Of a stretch of DNA of 49,027 bases, positions 1 through 7,504 are shown in pieces. A program made the translations under genes and the position numbers. The notes below the pieces were generated by a model that saw nothing but the letters and a program-made list of their open reading frames with translations, ran no database searches and had not been told where the DNA came from. This DNA comes from an uncultured Thiohalocapsa sp. (GTDB lineage: Bacteria; Pseudomonadota; Gammaproteobacteria; Chromatiales; Chromatiaceae): the NCBI RefSeq assembly GCF_913062725.1, contig NZ_CAJXWY010000029.1, positions 1 through 49,027 on the forward strand, in the 5' to 3' direction. How positions within the stretch are numbered: the first letter of the stretch is position 1; each line of letters begins with the position of its first letter.

Positions 1-90
1 CTCGGCGAGGAAGCCCGGATAGTCCATCTGATGGCGATGGTTGTTGAAGTAGGTCCAAGCGCTGTAGGCGTCGTCGCTGGCTTGTGGCGA
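1..90 (-). pseudogene. ISKra4-like transposase fragment, cut by the window edge
   Basis: The minus strand is open from the window edge through position 90 and includes AWTYFNNHRHQMDYPGFLAE. This resembles the W-x-YF-x-NN-x-x-x-M-x-Y block near the C-terminal part of ISKra4-family transposases, which is normally followed by a glycine-rich GSG segment that would lie outside the window. Similarity stops near position 90, where a different transposase fragment begins on the opposite strand, so the gene appears broken. Family assignment is by motif recall and is moderate. Confidence 0.5.
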
Positions 91-92
91 GC

Positions 93-263
93 ACGCGGTG
101 CGACGCGAGAGCCGACAAGATCAAGGTCATCAAGCGTCGCTGCTATGGCCTGCTCAACCGCAACCATCTCTTTCAACGGCTCTATTTGGATCTCTTCGGC
201 TACGCACTCTACGGACCGAGAAACAATGGGTTAGCGCCGACACCCCTCGGGTCGATGGCGTGA
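93..263 (+). pseudogene. ISL3-like transposase C-terminal remnant
   Basis: From about position 93 the plus strand reads through ADKIKVIKRRCYGLLNRNHL and stops at TGA 261-263. The pattern N/D-KIKVIKR-x-x-YG is typical of the C-terminus of ISL3 / IS204-IS1001-IS1096 transposases. No start or N-terminal catalytic part is present, because the fragment begins where the opposite-strand ISKra4-like fragment ends. A 17-bp inverted repeat overlaps and follows its 3' end. This looks like a nested or recombined pair of dead insertion sequences. The reading frame is clear and the exact family is less certain. Confidence 0.5.
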
Positions 264-291
264 TGACTTGTCACGGTGTGGACGCTAACCC
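228..291. repeat. 17-bp inverted repeat at the end of the IS remnant
   Basis: GGGTTAGCGCCGACACC at 228-244 pairs with GGTGTGGACGCTAACCC at 275-291. The arms match at 15 of 17 positions across a 30-nt spacer. The left arm overlaps the last codons of the ISL3-like remnant. The right arm may be the terminal inverted repeat of the element, and the pair may act as a transposase-end hairpin or as a terminator. No target duplication is visible because the partner end is missing. Confidence 0.5.
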
Positions 292-471
292 GTTGAAGTG
301 ACGAGATTATTTTTCCACGGGAAATCCTGGAGAGCTGGGGACCGATCGCAAGCCACAGTTTCAAAAAGTAAAACGAGCTTCTCGTTCAGGCACAAGATAG
401 CAAAGTAGTACTATAAAGCTGGTGGTTGTTGGGTGGATACATTTCTCTTGGCCACAAGCGCAGTTCCTGAT
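292..471. other. AT-rich spacer between IS remnant and lipoprotein gene
   Basis: This stretch lies between the IS-end repeat and the stop codon of the minus-strand lipoprotein gene. It is clearly AT-richer than the rest of the window and continues the composition of that gene. I see no credible coding frame, RNA gene or strong terminator in it. Confidence 0.5.
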
Positions 472-1434
472 TTATTGATTCCTCAAAACCGACATACCCC
501 TTGGTGGTATCGCTTGATCCAGAACCATTTTGTTTTTTTTCGCGTTCCAAGTAAACGCCCTTTCACAACATTTTGCGCTAGCTCTAACGGCGAAGTTAGG
601 ATCTCCACAATAAAGACCACAAAGACTAAGCCAAACCTTATCTCCTTCGACAGAAATCCCACCCGCAGGATTTTCACCTGCATTTAGATACGTAGACCGT
701 CTTGAGACAAAGAAGTAAGCATCCCCGCCGCTATTTCCAGTAAAAAAGGATGCAGAGATATCACATCCTAAATCACCAGAGTAAACTACATAATCAGTAG
801 AGTTATCGCTGTTAAAATTACCTTTATAAAGCGCTTTTTCCTTACCTATAAGCGTCCCACCAATACCTTTACATTTTTCCTCAAAATCACTAAGAAGAGC
901 ATACACAGGGGCAGGCAGCGCCTTATCTGAAACCTCACTGGATCTGAAAGCATTATCTTGGCATCTAACCAATCGACTAGGAAGATCTACTTGACCAGAA
1001 ATCTCAAGCTCATTATTTCCATTGGCTTTTAGAGAGAACGTAACCGCCTCTGAGGAACCTTCTTCGCCTCTCAGCTCATAAAGAGCTGTGAAGACAGAAT
1101 CGTTTTCAAGCACTTTAATCAGGTAGTAGCTTTGATAGTAAGCTGGAGTGATGGCAGTTGGTTCTATAAAAATGTTTCTGCTTGGAAGTCCTTTGTCTTC
1201 TGGTTCACATTTTCCAGGAGCGTTCCAAATCCCGTGATAACGACTTGGTATTACCGAAGCAATTTCTGAGCTTACCGTTGTAAGAGAAAAAGATCTGTCT
1301 ACTTGTGCTAACGTTTTAGCAACCTGATTACCTATTTCCCCGAACGTTTCAATGTCTTTATAAACCTCGTTAGAAACGCAAGCGGAAGAAAGCAGCAGGA
1401 TAACAATAGGGAAAATCGTTCTGTTCTGTTTCAT
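472..1434 (-). CDS. Hypothetical lipoprotein, AT-rich island gene
   Basis: The predicted 320-residue protein begins MKQNRTIF, with a hydrophobic stretch and a lipobox ending LLSSAC at about residue 19, so it should be lipidated and exported. I chose the ATG at 1434 because GGAG lies 7 nt upstream; an in-frame start seven codons earlier is less likely. The mature part is cysteine-rich and carries a segment resembling an FG-GAP / calcium-loop repeat (NFNSDNSTDYVVYSGD). I recognise no family. Base composition is far more AT-rich than the flanking chromosome and the gene sits beside transposase fragments, which indicates recent transfer. It is followed on the same strand by no recognisable partner. 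The function is unknown. Confidence 0.7.
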   Translation of the reverse strand: MKQNRTIFPIVILLLSSACVSNEVYKDIETFGEIGNQVAKTLAQVDRSFSLTTVSSEIASVIPSRYHGIWNAPGKCEPEDKGLPSRNIFIEPTAITPAYYQSYYLIKVLENDSVFTALYELRGEEGSSEAVTFSLKANGNNELEISGQVDLPSRLVRCQDNAFRSSEVSDKALPAPVYALLSDFEEKCKGIGGTLIGKEKALYKGNFNSDNSTDYVVYSGDLGCDISASFFTGNSGGDAYFFVSRRSTYLNAGENPAGGISVEGDKVWLSLCGLYCGDPNFAVRASAKCCERAFTWNAKKNKMVLDQAIPPRGMSVLRNQ

Positions 1435-1527
1435 AGTCGTTCTCCAGTACCTCAAATACAGGATCGATCAAAAATACTATTTTTTGTCCTTGAAGATTAT
1501 CAATCTCTAATGGATAGTAAATCCAAG

Positions 1528-1734
1528 TCACCTTGAGCGCCCAAGTGGGCTCAGGTCATGATCCAGCACATCAACATTAAATTTTTTAGCGAGTATATCA
1601 GCATATTTAATAACACCATACCGGCCATCAATATTTTTCAATGCCACATTTCCGTCGGGAAGAGGAATCAAATGATCAAGCGGGTGCTCCAACGCATCAG
1701 CGGTAGTCTCCAGCAATGATTTAGACCATTTCAT
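1528..1734 (-). CDS. Small hypothetical protein (68 aa)
   Basis: This 68-residue ORF has a plausible ribosome binding site (GAGG 7 nt before the ATG at 1734) and lies 93 nt upstream of the lipoprotein gene on the same strand, so the two may be cotranscribed. It shares the AT-rich composition of the lipoprotein gene. The sequence is mildly acidic, with a central DGNVALKNIDGRYGVIKY segment that looks like a beta-hairpin. I see no membrane segment or signal peptide. Small soluble proteins beside an exported lipoprotein in islands can be immunity or antitoxin proteins, but nothing in the sequence proves this. Confidence 0.5.
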   Translation of the reverse strand: MKWSKSLLETTADALEHPLDHLIPLPDGNVALKNIDGRYGVIKYADILAKKFNVDVLDHDLSPLGRSR

Positions 1735-1821
1735 TTCAGCGCCTCATTTTGAGATAATTTACAAGAGCCTTTCGAGCATGACATGGGCTTTTCACAAGAT
1801 TGACTATTAGATTCAAATCAA

Positions 1822-1827
1822 ATTATA
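1822..1827 (-). promoter_or_regulatory. Candidate -10 box for the AT-rich gene pair
   Basis: On the minus strand TATAAT occurs at 1827-1822, about 88 nt upstream of the ATG at 1734, in an AT-rich intergenic stretch. No good -35 hexamer is seen at the usual spacing, so this is only a candidate for the promoter of the small ORF and lipoprotein gene. Confidence 0.25.
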
Positions 1828-1924
1828 AATACCTATCATTTTTTGCGCTTGCTCTGCCATGGTGTCGTGCAAAGCTTCGGGTTGAATCACCTCCAGATTA
1901 TCCAACAGAACCAGTCAGACAGAC

Positions 1925-4216
1925 TCAAGTCGCCTGCAACGGCGCTGCCTGCTTCAATCGGCACTCCACCACCAGTCGCCGCAGAAACTGCTCGGGCGTC
2001 CAATCGGCATCCAGCAAGGCCCGTTGGCGGCACACATTGGCAAAATCACCCACAGTGAGGCTATCCAGCGCCGCCAGGTTGCGGCTGATCAGTGCCGTTA
2101 CCTCGGCCTGGGCATCGCCATGGACCTCCCGTGCGAAGAGCGCCACGCGCTGCTCCGGTTTGAGCGCCTGGAAATGCAGCTTGATATCAAACCGGCGTAA
2201 GGCGGCCGCATCGATGCCGCTCATCAGGTTGGTCGCGGCGATGAAGATACCGGGGAATCTTTCCATCTGCTGCAGCAGTTCATTCACCTGGGTGCGCTCC
2301 CACTGGCGCTTGGCATCGGCGCGGTTGGCCAGGAAGCTGTCCACCTCGTCGAGCAGGATGATGCTCTGGGCGGGATCGGCCCCATTGAAGAGCACGGCTA
2401 GATTCTGCTCGGTCTCGCCGACATAGGGAGAGATCAGGTCCGAGGCCTGGCGGGCGATCAATTCGCGATCCAGCGCATCGGCCAGTACTTCGGCGAACTG
2501 GGTCTTGCCAGTGCCGGGTGGCCCATAAAAGCAGAGACTGCCGCGCCCCAGCCGTTCCAGCGCGCGCAGGATCATCGCCGGTGTGAACTCCCCGTCCAGG
2601 TTCAGGAAGGCCGCATTGAAGTCGGTGGCGGGCTCGCGGCGACGCGGACCGGCGCTGCCACGCAGCAGGGTGCGCTGGGCACTGATGGTTGTGCGTGCGA
2701 CCTGATTGGGATCGGTCCCGACGCGCAGATCGGCGAGCTTGCGCGCCACTCCGAACTGGGCCGGCGTTAGCTGATCATCCGCGGCCAGGTCATCGAGCAA
2801 CTGCGGCGACAGGCCGATTTCACCAAGGTGCCGGTCCACCATCTGGCGACGCACCGAGAGCGGCGGCGTGCGAAAGGCCAGCGGCAGCACGAAACGGCGC
2901 AGGAAAGCGGGATCCATGCCGCTGGTGTTGTTGGTGATCCAGATCGCCGGGACCTGGTTGTCTTCGAGAATGCGATTGATCCAGCCCTTCTGGCGACCGA
3001 CCTGACGTGGACGGAAGAAGGCCAGGCCTTCGAACTCTGACTCGAAGACGTCCTCAATCTCATCGAAGATGAGGATCGCATCGCGCCGGCGCGAGAGCAG
3101 GCGCTGGGCCAGCAGATAGGCCGAGAGCCGACCGCGGCGATTGAGACCATCGCCGTCTTCATCGCCGCTGCGGACCTGAAAGACGCGCAGCCCCTGATCG
3201 GCGGCGATGGCGCGCGCGAACTCGGTCTTGCCGGTGCCGGGTGGGCCGTGGAGTAGGGCATTGATGCCAGGGGTGCGGGTGCTGAGGGCGCGTGCCAGGG
3301 ACTCCGACAGGTGACTGGCGGCTTCTTGCAGGTGCGGGAAATCGGCCTGCGACCACTCGGCCTTGGGCGCTGCCTCGATCAGCAGGCCGAGCAGTTCATC
3401 GACCGTCTGGACCTCGACATCGAGCAACTGGCGGAGAAGACCAGACGGCCGGATAAAGTCCTCCATGTCCGCATGTTCCTCGTAATTGAGCAGACCGAAG
3501 GCGCGCAAGGGAGCGACCGCCTTGAGCGCCTGGGTGACCTGTACGGGATCCAGGCCCAGCACCTCGGCCAGGCGCGCCCGCTGGACGCGAGCGCTGTCGT
3601 GCGGGCAGTCGCGCAGCATGTCGCGCAGGGGTTCGGAGGCGACGTAGTGGTCGAGGTAGTCGAGGATCTGTGCCTCGGTGTCGTCGAGTTGCAGTGCGTC
3701 GACCAGCAAGCGGATGCCGGCGCTCAGCGGCTGCCTGTCGTCGATGTCGCGCAGGCGTTTGCGCAAGCGATCGGGTCTACTCTGCAGCAGGTGCTTGGCC
3801 AGCAAGTTGGTATCCGAGCTGTCCATGGTGTCTTGGAACGCGGAGATCGCCTGGGGGCTGTCATCGGCATTGAGCAACGCGATTGCTGCCAGTGTCTCGG
3901 GTTCCAGCCGCTTTTCATGTTCTGCCGCCCATTGCTGAAGTGCCGTGGGATCGATCAGTGGCAGCAGGAGTTGGAGCAGTTCCTCGCTGTTGGCGAGGCC
4001 GGCATAGGACCGGTCTATCGACTGAATGGCGATCGCCAACTGGGCGAGGCGCAGGGTGCGGGCGTGCAGGGCGCTGAAGTCGGTGCGCCAGAGATCCGGC
4101 TTGCGTTGACGGGTGGAAGCTATGCGGGTTGTCGTGCGGGCCGGCGAGGTAGCGCCCGGGCGACGCTGGGAGTGGTTGGTGCCTTGGGTGGTCCTTTTGC
4201 TGTTGTTGCTGGGCAT
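1925..4216 (-). CDS. Tandem AAA+ ATPase, probable protein remodeller
   Basis: This is a 763-residue cytoplasmic protein with two complete AAA+ modules. AAA1 has Walker A GPPGTGKT at 324-331, Walker B ILIFDE near 382-386, sensor-1 ITNN near 427-430 and paired arginines near 440. AAA2 has Walker A at 565-572, Walker B ILLDEVD near 620-626, sensor-1 AATN near 659-662 and RRF at 674-676. In AAA2, SPYVGETEQNL (about 596-606) matches the aromatic-hydrophobic-glycine pore loop of classical katanin/Cdc48-type AAA unfoldases, which implies substrate threading. The first 300 residues are helical, of unknown family, and probably recognise substrate. I chose the ATG at 4216 because AGGAG lies 7 nt upstream. 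It follows the SH3-like gene by 89 nt on the same strand. Neighbouring IS remnants suggest an island. The specific role is unknown; defence, plasmid maintenance and proteostasis are all possible. Confidence 0.85.
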   Translation of the reverse strand: MPSNNSKRTTQGTNHSQRRPGATSPARTTTRIASTRQRKPDLWRTDFSALHARTLRLAQLAIAIQSIDRSYAGLANSEELLQLLLPLIDPTALQQWAAEHEKRLEPETLAAIALLNADDSPQAISAFQDTMDSSDTNLLAKHLLQSRPDRLRKRLRDIDDRQPLSAGIRLLVDALQLDDTEAQILDYLDHYVASEPLRDMLRDCPHDSARVQRARLAEVLGLDPVQVTQALKAVAPLRAFGLLNYEEHADMEDFIRPSGLLRQLLDVEVQTVDELLGLLIEAAPKAEWSQADFPHLQEAASHLSESLARALSTRTPGINALLHGPPGTGKTEFARAIAADQGLRVFQVRSGDEDGDGLNRRGRLSAYLLAQRLLSRRRDAILIFDEIEDVFESEFEGLAFFRPRQVGRQKGWINRILEDNQVPAIWITNNTSGMDPAFLRRFVLPLAFRTPPLSVRRQMVDRHLGEIGLSPQLLDDLAADDQLTPAQFGVARKLADLRVGTDPNQVARTTISAQRTLLRGSAGPRRREPATDFNAAFLNLDGEFTPAMILRALERLGRGSLCFYGPPGTGKTQFAEVLADALDRELIARQASDLISPYVGETEQNLAVLFNGADPAQSIILLDEVDSFLANRADAKRQWERTQVNELLQQMERFPGIFIAATNLMSGIDAAALRRFDIKLHFQALKPEQRVALFAREVHGDAQAEVTALISRNLAALDSLTVGDFANVCRQRALLDADWTPEQFLRRLVVECRLKQAAPLQAT

Positions 4217-4305
4217 TGGGGTCTCCTGAGCATGCGATGCCTGGTTGTTCGTTTCGGGGCAGTTGTCTGACGACTGCGCGACAGGGTTTCGATCAGTTTG
4301 CGCGA

Positions 4306-4740
4306 TCAGTCCTGCGTCCAAGGCTCGAAGCGGCGACCATCGACATGGAAAGTCACGAAGTCGCCACGGTTGGGGTTGCGATCCCAGATCAGCCCGATCA
4401 CCAGCGACAAGGGTTCGCGGAAGTAGGTGCTGCCGCTCTCGGGGGCGTTATCCATGATGGGTGGATCCAAGACCTCCATGACCACGGCTGGCGTGCCGTT
4501 ACGCGGGCAACGGCGATTGGCGAGTCCGGGCTTCCAGCGCACCAGGTCGCCGGGCTTGAACGCGTGCGTCACCTGCATCTGCTGTTGGCGCGCGCGCAAG
4601 ACGGCGCCGAGGTCGCCATCGAGGTCGTCGAGCAGGCTGTCGAGCGGTTCGTCTTGCAGCAGGCTGTCGGGCTGGTCATCGCCGAGGCCGAGGCGGTGCA
4701 GGAGGTCTTTGGAGGAGAGGGGTTGGTTCTTGCGTGACAT
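4306..4740 (-). CDS. Small acidic SH3-like partner of the AAA+ ATPase
   Basis: This is a 144-residue protein with no signal peptide or membrane segment. Residues 1-50 are polar and acidic, with repeated leucines (DSLLQDEPLDSLLDDL) that look like a short amphipathic or docking region. Residues 55-144 are beta-rich with a KPGDLVRWKPG turn, VVMEVLDPP and RGDFVTFHVDGRRFEPW, resembling small SH3-like barrel domains. It is the first gene of a two-gene unit with the AAA+ ATPase, so an adaptor, substrate or regulatory role is a reasonable inference. The start ATG at 4740 has only a weak ribosome binding site. I do not recognise a named family. Confidence 0.75.
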   Translation of the reverse strand: MSRKNQPLSSKDLLHRLGLGDDQPDSLLQDEPLDSLLDDLDGDLGAVLRARQQQMQVTHAFKPGDLVRWKPGLANRRCPRNGTPAVVMEVLDPPIMDNAPESGSTYFREPLSLVIGLIWDRNPNRGDFVTFHVDGRRFEPWTQD

Positions 4741-4788
4741 GGGCGCTTCTGGATGATTGCTCGTGATGTGTCCATTAAAACCGATGGG

Positions 4789-4832
4789 TGCGTCAGGCTA
4801 TGTCGCCCAGCGACGGAGACTATCTGACGCAC
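4789..4832. repeat. Nested stem-loop, 9-bp outer arms
   Basis: GTGCGTCAG (4789-4797) pairs perfectly with CTGACGCAC (4824-4832). Inside the 26-nt spacer GTCGC pairs with GCGAC around a 3-nt loop, giving an imperfect bulged hairpin. There is no T run, so it is a poor intrinsic terminator. It could be an island boundary or a recombinase or protein binding site; its function is unknown. Confidence 0.45.
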
Positions 4833-5014
4833 TCTGGGAGGCTATCCGGCTTATCGGGGTATCGGCCGGGTACAATAGGGCCGGGTTGTCGCAGACAAGC
4901 GTGGCTGCCACGGCGGTCAACTTCGTGACGGTGGATCGGGAGACGCCGGACATGTCCGCCGGGGGCACGGCATGGACCGGTCTCCGTCGACGCGCCCGGC
5001 TGGTCGTTTCCCGC

Positions 5015-5044
5015 TTGGCGCCCCGGGTTGCTTATCGGTAGACT
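5015..5044 (+). promoter_or_regulatory. Candidate sigma70 promoter for cysC
   Basis: TTGGCG at 5015-5020 and TAGACT at 5039-5044 are separated by 18 nt, about 100 nt upstream of the cysC ATG. The match to consensus is moderate. An isolated TACAAT at 4871-4876 lacks a -35 partner. Confidence 0.35.
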
Positions 5045-5143
5045 CCGGGGTTTGGGGAATTTCCCCACTCCCGGCGGTCTCATGCGGGCTGCCCGGATGT
5101 TTCCCTCGCTGACAGCAGCAGTTTTCGGCTTCAAGAGATCCTC

Positions 5144-5812
5144 ATGGCGAACGACAGCAACGTCACCTGGCATGAGCACCAGGTGACACGCGAGGCGCGC
5201 GAGCGCCTCAATGGGCACAAGGGCTGTGTGATTTGGTTCACGGGCCTCTCGGGCTCGGGCAAGAGCACGGTGGCGAACACGCTGGACCACCTGTTGTGGG
5301 GCTACGGCTTCCACAGCGCCGTGCTCGACGGTGACAACGTCCGCCACGCCCTGAACGCCGGGCCGGGCATTCTGCGCGAGGCGCATGGGGAGGATTTCGC
5401 GCAGCGCTTCGGGCTGGGCTTCTCGGCCACGGACCGGGAGGAGAACATCCGCCGCATCGGTGCGGTTGCCAGTCTGTTCTGCCAGGCGGGGCTGATCGCG
5501 CTGACGGCCTTCATCAGCCCGTACCGGCTGGATCGGGATCGGGTGCGCCGCAACCTGCCCGCCGGGGAGTTCATCGAGGTGTTCGTGGACACGCCACTCG
5601 CGGTCTGCGAGCGGCGCGACCCCAAGGGCCTGTACAAGAAGGCGCGCGCCGGCGAGATCAAGCAGTTCACCGGCATCGACGACCCCTACGAGGCGCCGGC
5701 GGCCCCTGAGCTGACTCTGCTCGCCGGCGAGCGTACGCCGGAGGAACTGGCGCATCAGGTGATCGACTACCTGGTGGCGCAGGCGATCATTCCGCAGCCC
5801 GCCGGGCGTTGA
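5144..5812 (+). CDS. cysC: Adenylylsulfate (APS) kinase CysC
   Basis: The enzyme phosphorylates adenylylsulfate with ATP to give PAPS in sulfate activation, in the cytoplasm. The 222-residue protein has the P-loop GLSGSGKST at 34-42, the DGDNVRH motif at 62-68, the ISPYR segment at 124-128 and the family block KGLYKKARAGEIKQFTGIDD at 161-180. It is longer than the usual roughly 200 residues, because about 17 extra residues (72-89) lie between DGDNVRHALN and LGFS, in the region before the mobile lid. No cysD, cysN or sat lies nearby. Its stop overlaps the TTG start of the next ORF, suggesting translational coupling with an unrelated transporter protein. Confidence 0.93.
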   Translation: MANDSNVTWHEHQVTREARERLNGHKGCVIWFTGLSGSGKSTVANTLDHLLWGYGFHSAVLDGDNVRHALNAGPGILREAHGEDFAQRFGLGFSATDREENIRRIGAVASLFCQAGLIALTAFISPYRLDRDRVRRNLPAGEFIEVFVDTPLAVCERRDPKGLYKKARAGEIKQFTGIDDPYEAPAAPELTLLAGERTPEELAHQVIDYLVAQAIIPQPAGR

Positions 5813-7482
5813 GATCCGCACCGCTGGCGCACGGCCCGGCGGCGTGCGCGGTGGAGTCGGCGCGCGGGCCTTGCATCCGGGCGCTACCGGCGGCGAGCGT
5901 CGCGGGGTCGGCTGCCAGAGCCGCGGCGGTGCTGGTTCTGGCGCTGGCGGCGGCAATGCTGCTGCTCACCGCCGGCTGCGCACGTCAGCGTCCACCGGCG
6001 GATACCCTGGTTGTCGGGCAGGTGGCGGCCCCGCGCTCCCTCGACCCGCAGGTCACCACGGCGCTGAACGACTTCCGCATTCTGGTGAATCTCTACGAGG
6101 GGCTGGTGCGCTATCGCCCCGGCAGCCTGACGTTGATGCCGGGGCTGGCGGCGTCCTGGACGGTCTCCGAAGACGGTCTGGTCTATCGGTTCAAGCTCCG
6201 CGAGGGCGTGCGCTTCCACGACGGCAGCCGGTTCGATGCCGCGGCAGTGCGCTTCAATTTCCAGCGCATGCTGGACCCGGAGCATCCCTTCCACCACACC
6301 GGGCCGTTCCCGCTGGCGTTCTTCTTCCAGCAGGTGGAGCGCGTGGTGGCAGAGGACCCGCTGACGGTGCGCTTCGAGCTCAGCGAGCCCTTCGCGCCCT
6401 TCCTCTCGAATCTCGCGTATCCCTCGGCCTTGCTGGTGTCGCCGGCGGCGGTGCGCCGTTGGGGTGACGAGTACGGCCGCCATCCGAGCGGCACCGGGCC
6501 ATTTCGCTTTGCGGGCTGGCAGCGCGGCGGCCAGGTGCGGCTGCGGCGGTTCGAGGCTTGGCATGGCGGCGAGGTGCCGCTGTCGACCCTCATTTTCCGC
6601 CCGCTCACCGATCCCATGACCCGGGTTGCGGAATTGATGGCCGGCGGCGTCGATCTGGCACTGGAGTTATCGCCGGACAATGTGGCGGCCTTTCGGGCGC
6701 GCGCCGGCTACCAGGTGTTGGAGGCGACGGGTCCGCACCTGTGGTTCCTGATACTCAACACCCGCGACGGCCCCCTGCGCGATGTGCGCGTGCGCCGCGC
6801 GCTGAGCCATGCCATCGACCGGCGGGCCTTGGTGCAGGACGTGCTGCGGGGCACGGCGGAGGTGGCGGACGGGCCGGTGCCAAGGGCCTTCCATTGGGCC
6901 TTTGATCCGCATGTACCCAGTTATGCCTACGATCCGGCGCGCGCCCGCGCGCTGCTCACCGAGGCAGGATATGGTGATGAGCTTACCCTGAATTTTGTGG
7001 TGCCGCAGGGGGGCTCGGGCATGCTGGCGCCCCTGGCAATGGCCACGGCGGTGCAGGGCGATCTGGCGCGGGTGGGGGTGGAAGTACGTATCCAGAGCTA
7101 TGAGTGGAATGCCTATCTGGCGCGCGTCAATGACGGTCTCGACGGCGAGACGGACCTGGCGGCCATGGCCTGGATGACCAATGATCCGGATACGCTGCCC
7201 TCTCTGGCGCTGCGCTGCGGCGCGGTGCCATCGGCGGGCGGCTTCAACTCCGGCTGGTACTGCAATCCGGCGGCGGACCAGCTCATCGAGCAGGCGCGCA
7301 CGGCCACTGATCGCAAGGCCCGCGCCCGGTTGTACCGGGCACTGGCGCAGGTCGTGCAGCGCGATGCACCCTGGGTGACCATCGCCAGCTGGCGGCAGAA
7401 TCTGGTGCTGCGCGACGACGTGCGCGGCATCGGCCTGGAGCCGTCCTTTGCGCTGCGGCTTCAGCGCGCCAGCAAGCGGTAG
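5809..7482 (+). CDS. ABC transporter solute-binding lipoprotein, family 5
   Basis: The protein resembles peptide/nickel-type substrate-binding proteins (SBP_bac_5). It has a hydrophobic signal with lipobox LLTAGC (Cys57 from the TTG start), a typical opening (DTLVVGQVAAPRSLDPQ) and the LYEGLVRY and GTGPFRF landmarks of the family, and is full length for the family (roughly 500 mature residues). It would capture oligopeptides or related ligands in the periplasm. The TTG at 5809 overlaps the cysC stop; the N-terminal extension before the signal is unusually long, so the true start may be a GTG further downstream. No permease or ATPase genes accompany it, so it is an orphan whose partners must be encoded elsewhere. 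Confidence 0.85.
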   Translation: MRSAPLAHGPAACAVESARGPCIRALPAASVAGSAARAAAVLVLALAAAMLLLTAGCARQRPPADTLVVGQVAAPRSLDPQVTTALNDFRILVNLYEGLVRYRPGSLTLMPGLAASWTVSEDGLVYRFKLREGVRFHDGSRFDAAAVRFNFQRMLDPEHPFHHTGPFPLAFFFQQVERVVAEDPLTVRFELSEPFAPFLSNLAYPSALLVSPAAVRRWGDEYGRHPSGTGPFRFAGWQRGGQVRLRRFEAWHGGEVPLSTLIFRPLTDPMTRVAELMAGGVDLALELSPDNVAAFRARAGYQVLEATGPHLWFLILNTRDGPLRDVRVRRALSHAIDRRALVQDVLRGTAEVADGPVPRAFHWAFDPHVPSYAYDPARARALLTEAGYGDELTLNFVVPQGGSGMLAPLAMATAVQGDLARVGVEVRIQSYEWNAYLARVNDGLDGETDLAAMAWMTNDPDTLPSLALRCGAVPSAGGFNSGWYCNPAADQLIEQARTATDRKARARLYRALAQVVQRDAPWVTIASWRQNLVLRDDVRGIGLEPSFALRLQRASKR

Positions 7483-7504
7483 CCGCCGCCTGCGCAGACC
7501 ATGG

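Larger units (their letters stand above)
4741..5143. other. Intergenic region between island and cysC
   Basis: This 403-nt gap separates the divergently oriented SH3-like gene and cysC. It holds a nested palindrome at 4789-4832 and a possible cysC promoter at 5015-5044. I see no convincing gene here; small frames in it lack ribosome binding sites. The junction between island and core chromosome probably lies in this gap. Confidence 0.5.

Noticed and set aside
3311..4270. 319-codon plus-strand frame opposite the AAA+ ATPase
   Set aside because: No known motif and no ribosome site; antisense shadow of a gene with two intact AAA+ domains.
4217..4321. Longer AAA+ ATPase starting with TTG at 4321, overlapping the small gene
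   Set aside because: The ATG at 4216 has an ideal AGGAG site, and the extension is a low-complexity polar stretch.
4789..4832. Integron attC site
   Set aside because: The nested palindrome lacks the GTTRRRY / RYYYAAC core sites and no integrase gene is in the window.
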